Below are positions 36,715-46,768 of a DNA stretch of 64,000 nucleotides, one piece after another. Each line of letters opens with the position of its first letter. The stretch's first letter is position 1. Both the position numbers and the translations under genes were made by a program. The notes under the pieces are model-generated. The model did no database searches. It was not told where the DNA came from and was given only the letters and a program-made list of their open reading frames with translations. The stretch is from Littorina saxatilis (taxonomy: Eukaryota; Mollusca; Gastropoda; Littorinimorpha; Littorinidae). Location: assembly GCF_037325665.1 (NCBI RefSeq), contig NC_090261.1, positions 67,646,930 through 67,710,929 on the forward strand. The letters run 5' to 3'.

Positions 36715-38073
36715 GGGGGGGCACATACAAAATGATGGTGATATGTTTCGCTTGTGTTTGGCCTATGACTAATACGTTATGTCACAGCATACACGTGTCA
36801 AGTGAGACCAGAAACGCACTGAAACGCAACCTCTCACAGAGCTATCAAAACATACCCGCAGTTTGAGGCAGATCTCGCAAGACCACGCAAGGTATTGCAG
36901 AATATCGCGCGACTTCGCGGCGCTGGCCGATAGGGCTAGTCGCCTTTTTCATTGCCCGCGGCCGCGTTGACACTTTCACTCACAGAAAGTGAGAAGCCAG
37001 TATAGCGCAGTAGCGTATAGCGCTTCACAGGAAAGCCCGCTTTTCTCTATTCTTTTTAACTTTCTGATTTTTTTTTAATCCATGTTTTTGGAATCAGGAA
37101 ATGTTGGATCGATCCTTCTTGGTGACGTCACAAGTTCTCCATCACGCGAAGGTCACAATTTGAACCTCTCTACTGATCGTTGAAAACAAAAGTGATTATG
37201 TCCTTGCTCTGTGCAGGAGAGTGTGTCAGGTAAGATCCCGGAAGACCGACGCCAGAGCATGCTCAGCATGGTGAAGGTCAAACTCAGCTACATCTACGCA
37301 GAGACAGGCAACTTCGATCAGGCACAGAAACTGCTAACGGACGTTCTCAAATTTCGCATAGAGTGAGTTCTTGTTATGTTTTACTGTTTCTGCATTTTTT
37401 TTTTATTTTTTTTTTTAGCAATTACTCGTGTTGGCCCCGTGTGAGGTTCACGGTTCCACTGTCAGTCATTGGCTAATGATCTAGTTTAGTTACCAGGTAG
37501 AAAAAGCCTCGACGTGCGCCAAATTCGCAGTTGATTCTACCGTACCAGAGACTGTAGATTACACACTCTGTGTACTCCACAGACTTGGATTCTGCCGGCT
37601 AAAACATCAGCTTTAGCGTTCCATACGAATCCATATAAGGTCAGGAATAAAAGCAGGTTCTTGTCTATGGCTGTGTTCGTAAGTGTCAGTTAGAGTGCCT
37701 TGGAGAATGAGGACTATAATCATGCGCTTGCGGCGATCATCCTTTTTATGAGGATGACAGGCGCATGTTCTTTTCAATGCTTGTTATTTTCTCAGGTGCC
37801 AGGGGGCTGGTTCCGCACAACTCTCGCTCATTCTGTTACAAATGCCGTATGCAATAAGAGCGCCCCCTTCCCTATTTGTTTATCAGTTCCGTACGACTGC
37901 GTGTTTCAGTCTGGTGGAGAAGTCCAAGGGGGAAGAAGCCCTGCTGGCGCTGAAAGACCTGGCGGGCTGTTACCACGCCATAGGCCTGCTCCACTCCAAG
38001 ACTGGCGACCTCGACAATGTCAGTTGGTCTTCATTACGCTTTGCTCAGTTACATCTCTATTTGTAAGATGCCG

Positions 38074-38123
<50 letters not shown>

Positions 38124-41100
38124 GAGGAGGAGGAGGACGTACGCTGACGACGATGATGATGATAACAACGACGATGGTGACGACGGCGATGATGACGATG
38201 ATGATGATTGATGATGAGGAGGACGACGACGACGAAGGCGATGATGGTGATAACAACGACGATGGTGACTACGGCGATGACGACGATGATGATGATGTTG
38301 ATGATGATGATGATTGATGATGATGACGACGACGGTGATGATGACAACGACGACGACGACGACGATGATGATGATGATGATGACGATGATGATTATGATG
38401 AGGAGGAGGAGGAGAAGGAGGAGGAGTATATTATTCTGCTTTGTCTACAGCAGAGTTTTAACTCCAAACACTGGATTTGTCCACCGCGTCTTAGTCCGTC
38501 CATTACATAAATTCTTCCATCCGTCAATCTCCCCCCCCCCTCTCTCTCCCTCCCTCCCTTCTGGAAAATATGACCACCACCAAGAACGAAACCCGTGCAG
38601 TAAAGAAACAATCTCGTGTAAGCGATCCTCTTCACCATGGCAGATCGCCCAACGCTTTTACACGAGAGAAGCTAAGCACTTTCACCACGACACTCACCAA
38701 CAACCTGGCTACACGACACTCACCAACAGCCTGGCTACACGACACTCACCAACAACCTGGCTACCACGACACTCACCAACAGCCTGGCTACCACGACACT
38801 CACCAACAACCTGGCTACCACGACACTCACCAACAACCTGGCTACCACGACACTCACCAACAACCTGGCTACCACGACACTCACCAACAACCTGGCTACC
38901 ACGACACTCACCAACAGCCTGGCTACCACGACACTCACCAACAACCTGGCTACCACGACACTCACCAACAACCTGGCTACCACGACACTCACCAACAACC
39001 TGGCTACCACGACACTCACCAACAACCTGGCTACCACGACACTCACCAACAACCTGGCTACCACGACACTCACCAACAACCTGGCTACCACGACACTCAC
39101 CAACAACCTGGCTACCACGACACTCACCAACAACCTGGCTACCACGACACTCACCAACAACCTGGCTACCACGACACTCACCAACAACCTGGCTACCACG
39201 ACACTCACCAACAACCTGGCTACCACGACACTCACCAACAACCTGGCTACCACGACACTCACCAACAACCTGGCTACCACGACACTCACCAACAACCTGG
39301 CTACCACGACACTCACCAACAACCTGGCTACCACGACACTCACCAACAACCTGGCTACCACGACACTCACCAACAACCTGGCTACCACGACACTCACCAA
39401 CAACCTGGCTACCACGACACTCACCAACAACCTGGCTACCACGACACTCACCAACAACCTGGCTACCACGACACTCACCAACAACCTGGCTACCACGACA
39501 CTCACCAACAACCTGGCTACCACGACACTCACCAACAACCTGGCTACCACGACACTCACCAACAACCTGGCTACCACGACACTCACCAACAACCTGGCTA
39601 CCACGACACTCACCAACAACCTGGCTACCACGACACTCACCAACAGCCTGGCTACCACGACACTCACCAACAACCTGGCTACCACGACACTCACCAACAA
39701 CCTGGCTACCACGACACTCACCAACAGCCTGGCTACCACGACACTCACCAACAACCTGGCTACCACGACACTCACCAACAACCTGGCTACCACGACACTC
39801 ACCAACAACCTGGCTACCACGACACTCACCAACAACCTGGCTACCACGACACTCACCAACAACCTGGCTACCACGACACTCACCAACAACCTGGCTACCA
39901 CGACACTCACCAACAACCTGGCTACCACGACACTCACCAACAACCTGGCTACCACGACACTCACCAACAACCTGGCTACCACGACACTCACCAACAACCT
40001 GGCTACCACGACACTCACCAACAACCTGGCTACCACGACACTCACCAACAACCTGGCTACCACGACACTCACCAACAGCCTGGCTACCACGACACTCACC
40101 AACAACCTGGCTACCACGACACTCACCAACAACCTGGCTACCACGACACTCACCAACAGCCTGGCTACCACGACACTCACCAACAACCTGGCTACCACGA
40201 CACTCACCAACAACCTGGCTACCACGACACTCACCAACAGCCTGGCTACCACGACACTCACCAACAACCTGGCTACCACGACACTCACCAACAACCTGGC
40301 TACCACGACACTCACCAACAACCTGGCTACCACGACACTCACCAACAACCTGGCTACCACGACACTCACCAACAACCTGGCTACCACGACACTCACCAAC
40401 AGCCTGGCTACCACGACACTCACCAACAACCTGGCTACCACGACACTCACCAACAACCTGGCTACCACGACACTCACCAACAACCTGGCTACCACGACAC
40501 TCACCAACAACCTGGCTACCACGACACTCACCAACAGCCTGGCTACCACGACACTCACCAACAACCTGGCTACCACGACACTCACCAACAACCTGGCTAC
40601 CACGACACTCACCAACAACCTGGCTACCACGACACTCACCAACAGCCTGGCTACCTCTTGTGCAGAGTGGGATTTTTGTGTAAAACCAATTGCTTAAATT
40701 CATATGGGTGTCACGAAAGAAATCAAAACTCTGCGCAGGAAGCAGCCAAGCTGTTGATCTTGGCTTTATCTCATTTCCCCGTGAAAGCCTGAAGAGTGTT
40801 GATCTTGGCTTTATCTTATTCCCCCGTGAAAGCCTGAAGAGTGTTGATCTTGGCTTTATCTCATTCCCCCGTGAAAGCCTGAAGAGTGTTGATCTTGGCT
40901 TTATCTCATTCCCCCGTGAAAGCCTGAAGAGTGTTGATCTTGGCTTTATCTCATTCCCCCGTGAAAGCCTGAAGAGTGTTGATCTTGGCTTTATCTCATT
41001 CCCCCGTGAAAGCCTGAAGAGTGTTGATCTTGGCTTTATCTTATTCCCCCGTGAAAGCCTGAAGAGTGTTGATCTTGGCTTTATCTCATTCCCCGTGAAA

Positions 41101-44100
41101 GCCTGAAGAGTGTTGATCTTGGCTTTATCTCATTCCCCCGTGAAAGCCTGAAGAGTGTTGATGTTGTAAATAAGATCGCCTACACGAGAAGTGATTTCTG
41201 ACAAGGAATTTCGAGAACAAAGTTTGTCCCGGTGACGTCATTACAGCGTTGTAGAAAACTACACGCAGGATCACCGCCAGGCTGTGCATGTTTCGGTATT
41301 GTATCTCATTAACCAAGTGTTTTCCCCCAGGCTGTGCGTGTTTCGGTATCGTATATCATTAACCAAGTGTTTTCCCCCAGGCTGTGCATGTTTCGGTATC
41401 GTATATCATTAACCAAGTGTTTTCCCCCAGGCTGTGCGTGTTTCGGTATCGTATATCATTAACCAAGTGTTTTCCCCCAGGCTGTGCATGTTTCGGTATC
41501 GTATATCATTAACCAAGTGTTTTCCCCCAGGCTGTGGAACACTACAAGAAGTCGATGGAGATTCACGGCAAGTTGGAACGACCTGTGGAGTTCGCCGACA
41601 GCATGAACAACCTGGGCGTCATGCTGATGAAGAAAGGCGACTTTGACCAGGCCGCACAACTCTGTCTCAAAGCTCTCAAGGTATTTATTTTTTGGGGATG
41701 TAAAATTATTGATTTGAAAAAATTGTTTTAATGAAATGCGTATATTAAGTAGGAATCTTATTTGTCATTGGCAAAAACGCCTAAATTTATTTCAAATTGC
41801 AAACAACGCATCCGTCATTCAGGCGGGACTTCCGAGCTTATATAGAACCGCCTTAAACTTCCAAAAATTACCGAAACTTGTATGGCCATTTCGGCAGATT
41901 CACTAAGTAAATATCATCTGGCAACACACCTGATTATGCGTTGCCACATTGCGCTGTGATTTTATGTCCCATCATTTAGGACAAATACTTCTTGATTCAT
42001 TTTGATGGTCTTCTTCTTCTTCTTCTTCATCGGCGTTCCAGGATTAATTTGATGGTCAAATGCACAAAGCACTAAAGGTGCTTCAGTAGTTTCAAATGAC
42101 AGTTGTGTTTTTCGTCTATGTTTCTAGATATTTTTCTTCAGCGTCTTGAACTGGTGGTTGTGCTGCTGCTCCAGCTATTTTGTGTTTTGTTTTGTTTTGT
42201 AAAATCTTTTTGACGCTGCTGCTGTTGTCGTTTTTGAAGCACAGGCTCTTTGTATTTTAAAGTTGTTGTTATAGTTGTTTGTTTGTGTCTGTTTTTTGGG
42301 GTTTTTTTTTTTTTTGAATTTGCCAAGCACATCATGTGGGGCGTTTAATAAATACCACTGATTGTTACAATATTCCTTATAAACAGTTATAAATATATTT
42401 GAGCTACAATGGACATTAACATTTTCATGTACAATACCTCTTTATGGTCTCCCATAAATTAACTCATGTTACTCCATGGTTTGTGCCAGAATCTACTACA
42501 TTTATGGGTTTGTTCACGAATTGCCTCCCCTGTCATACTCCGCCTTCCACACTCATGCTATGAACAAACGCAAACACATTGGTGATGGTATTGTCGCTGA
42601 GTGATTTCACTCAGCGACTGCATTATTGAAAGGCACCATCTTGATGTATATCATCAGTCAAATAATATACATTTAACACATACATTTTTTTTATACATAT
42701 TTCAACAAAGACATTTTCATCATGTACCAAAATTAATGTAAGGGCATGGGCTGACTAGATAGATGGACACATGTACCCTGTTTTATCACACCCGCCCTTA
42801 CACACAAACAATGACTGCCTTTCCACTTGTATATATGCAGCTATTGGAAAAATGGCAAAAATATTTACAACAATGCAAAAAACATGTAAAAGCTGTCTCG
42901 ATATGCAGCGGTTGGTTAAGTGTCACACTTTCTTACAACATATTTACACCAATGCAATAACAGGTCACATTGTGTTTTAACCCCAAGGGCGATAAAATTA
43001 AGCCACCAACCAGCCCAGCTGCAACCGCCTCATCAGTCACACGCACACTCATATATAGCTGTTATTCAATTATTTGTTGTTGTTCTTGGTGGTGATTGTT
43101 GTGTTATTTTGTAATTGTTGGCTCTCAAAAGTCTCACAATTCGTTTCCCATCGTTCCATGTTTAACCTTCTTGACAGATTTACGAAGCGGAGTACTTTGG
43201 TCACCTGCCTCCTATTATCGGCGTGCTGACTGGCAACATCGCTGTGTGCTACCGAAACCTCAACAGATTCGAAGAGAGCGAGCTGATGTATAAAAAGTAA
43301 GACTGTCATTTTAATCATACATTTTCTTTCAATTAAATACTTTCATATCGAAGCATTTATGGCAAAATGTGCCCGAATGTTTGCATTAGAAAGGCAGAAA
43401 TACAGTTTTCTTGCAATTTTCGTGTAACCTTTTCTTCTTTCTTTGTGTGGGGGAGGTTTGGTTTGGGGGTCGAGGGGAATCCACAAAAAAGACAACTGCA
43501 GAACGTTAGTTTTCACTGAAGCCAGCTGTCCTTGTGTGTGTCGTATGCAAGGGCAGTTTCTGTCCTAAATATCTGGTTGGAAGCATTGTGTGAGATTCTC
43601 AACGGTTGTCTTTCTCTATGAAGTCTTGATTTTAAGCTTGCTCTATTGTTTTGTGTCATTAGGTTAACCTAGTTTAAATCATCTATTTCAAAATTCGTGC
43701 AAAGGTATGTGAAATGATCGCACATACTTTGTCAATGTGTCGTGTCCCGAGCAGTACATTAAATTTAAAACCATCTATTTGAAAGTGCGCGCAAAGGGAC
43801 GTGAAAGAATTGCACAAAGCTCAGTGCGTTGTCTAAAGTTGAGCAGCTACAGTGGAACACCCCATTTAAGACCTAAAAGAATGTGAGAATATCAGGTCTT
43901 ATGTAGGAGGAAGTCTTAAAATGGAGCTATATTTAGGCCTACAGACATTATCAACAAAAAATCTGAAAAAGTCGGGTCTTAAACTGGAGCTATATTTAGG
44001 CCTACAGACATTATCAACAACAAATCTGAACAAGTCGGGTCTTAAAAGGCGAGGTCTGAAATTGGGGGATCTTAAAAGGGGCTTTGACTGTACTTTTGCT

Positions 44101-46734
44101 GTTGTCACATCTCTGTTGCAGAGCAGTAGACATAGCAGAACGAGCGCTGGGGAGAAATCATCCCAACGTCGCAGTCGCTCTCACCAACCTCGGTACCCTG
44201 GAAGTCAACAGAAACATGCACGAAGAGGCTGACAAATACTTCAGTGAGTCTCTGGCAATACACAAGGTAAGAAGGCGTACAGTCAGCAGTGTTTTTGTCG
44301 CCGATCTTGTTGAGATGTTACATTTAATAATACAAAAGCCTAGATCTAATGATTGTATACAACTGATTACTGACAATCTCTAAATTACCATTTCACGGGC
44401 CTAGCCTCATTTCCTAGTTCAAAATAGTGCCTAAATCTTCTCTTGAAACTTTATAGTCCTTGAAGAATCATCCAACCGGTCTACAAGGAGTCACATGTTC
44501 TGGCACGAATTATGGCCTAAATTTTCTTTCAGTAGTACCCCCTCCAAAACACCCTCCCCCCAACCCCCCCCCCCCCCAAAAAAAAAACCTCCCCCTTCCG
44601 GAACCATTCCACAGGTGTTACCGTATTCCCTGATTTTAATTATAACCTAATGCATTGCTTTTATTGTAACAGTCTTTTGTAGACTTCAGATGAAAGTACG
44701 GCAACAGTTTCTTGATTGTAATGTTAATATTACTCGCATACAAGGTACCCACTTTTGAGAAAGTTCTGTAAGTTTGTTAAGACACTTTTTATTTTATTTG
44801 TGAAGACTCTATAACGTGCCCTTTTCATCTATAAACCAATCTGATTGTATATGACAAACTGGCGGGTCCCCATGTGGCAGATAGGGGAACGGCCCCCAGA
44901 TATGGGGGCCAGATGCGAATATAGAATAAGCAGTCCCGGACGCCCGGACCAACTAGCGGTGTCTCTACCAGGACGGGATGGTTTGGCAGATGGCACTGAC
45001 TACCCTATAAATGCCCTACGTGTCCGATCAGTGACGGTTACACCATGCGAGTAAGAACCGGATCACAAGCTCTAGCCCCGGGGTCCCACCCCGGTAAGAA
45101 ATCCCCCATGTGTTCCCAGGGTTAGGTTTTTGAGCCAGGAACTTAAGGGCGGGGTAACCCAGAAAGAAACATAAGGGCTGAAGTCGGAGGATCTGGGCCA
45201 ACAGGCGCACCTTAACCAACCATAGATCCAAGCAAATCGCAAAAAAGCGAACGACAAGAAGAAGTATGACAAACTTGGTATCTGTATGTGAGACTGTACA
45301 TGAGGCGGAAACATTGATCTGTGGCACAAACAATGCCACTTACTTTTGGCACGAAGCCTTACATTACATTGCGTGTGTGTGTGAAAACAGCATTGGGACA
45401 CGATCATATTGATCATATTGATCATATTGATGTCGCAAAGGTTGACACCTACAGACACAGCAGTCTATTCATTTGTCCTGACACTTGTTTCAGGCGTGTT
45501 CGTCTGGTCCCACCAACAACGACTTTTTCAAGACCAGGGAGAAATACGTCTACACGCTCATCAAGCTCAACAAAGTCAAAGAAGCTATGGCGGCATTCAC
45601 TGACCTTCGTAAGTAGGCTACATGAAAAATAAAACCAGGGCTGTGGTTTGGCGGCGGCATAATGCTGAAACTGATTTGAATAAACCAAAAATATTGCCGC
45701 ATCTGCCGAATTTTGTTAAGGATGGGCAAAATTGACGATATGGAAATGTTCTTACGCCAGACTGGTTCTGCTGCCACCCTTGTAATTAGCACCCCTGCTA
45801 CTGTTTTGTTCCTTATTAGGTCATATCGTTATGGTCTTTATAGTTTATGAACCATTTCGAAGCTGGGTTGGGAGAGGGGAAGAAGACTCTCTGTTTCAGC
45901 GCACCGCGTGACACCACTAGACGTGTGAAGATTTTCTAAATGGTCGCTAGGCTATTTACGTCTATTCTAGGGTGGTACCTGTGGTGAAAGTACTCCCTTG
46001 GAATCAGCAACAAGTTTTTCCGTACATTGCAGATGGCATTCCATGACAAGTATATTTTAGCCGCGATGAGAGACTCTATTTAGGGAGCACTAAAAGTGTT
46101 CTGTATTTGGCGTCCTACCATCACAGAAACCAGCTAAATATATCTACATTACCTGTGACATGTTGTTGTGTTGTTGCTGCTGCTACTGCTGCTGCTGCTG
46201 TTGTTGTTGTTGTTGTTGTTGTGAGTGCCCAGTAATACATTCAAACGTTGATAAGAACACTTGCCAAGGGCTAGTTTTAAAGAAAGAAACCTGTCTTGAA
46301 TTTGCCTCCCAGATGACCAGACCCGCAAGGCCAACCTGTGGTCCAGAGCGTGGCCAGTGGTGTGGCTGGAGGTCATGTCACTGATGCTAACCAACGGTCA
46401 AGCTGCCAAGGCGGCGGCCGTGGCTGAGACCTTGCTGAAGGAGGGTCCGAGCAACGACGTGGTCTACACCTTTCTGGACAAGGCTGACCGGGCTATGAAG
46501 AGGAAGGAGAAACGGCCGGCTGAGATGACCGTGGCTTACGCGTTGGAAAAGTATGTGAATTGGTTTATGGGGGTGAGGGTGGTAAAGGGTGGGGTGGGTG
46601 ATTGGAGGGAGGTAAGGTGGGGTGGGTGATTGGAGGGAGGTAAGGTGGGGTGGGTGATTGGAGGGAACGACTGCTTGCGCGAGTTCGGTTGTTCTTTGGT
46701 TCTGTGACTGTTAGGGCCCGTCCGGATGGTCCTT

Positions 46735-46768
<34 letters not shown>

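Larger units (their letters stand above)
36479..44266 (+). other. Exons 16-21: tetratricopeptide repeats (residues 713-967)
   Basis: Several TPR units of about 34-42 residues can be seen. Examples are [17 protein letters not shown] (exon 17), [20 protein letters not shown] (exons 18-19), [20 protein letters not shown] (exon 19), [20 protein letters not shown] (exon 20), and [20 protein letters not shown] followed by [12 protein letters not shown] (exon 21). These match the longer kinesin-light-chain-like TPRs of NPHP3. They are expected to form a superhelical protein-binding surface. Confidence 0.85.

Noticed and set aside
38314-40792. Four long ORFs (about 635-790 codons) on both strands
   Set aside because: All are frames through a 27-bp tandem repeat inside intron 18. 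They have repeat-only composition and no splice continuity.
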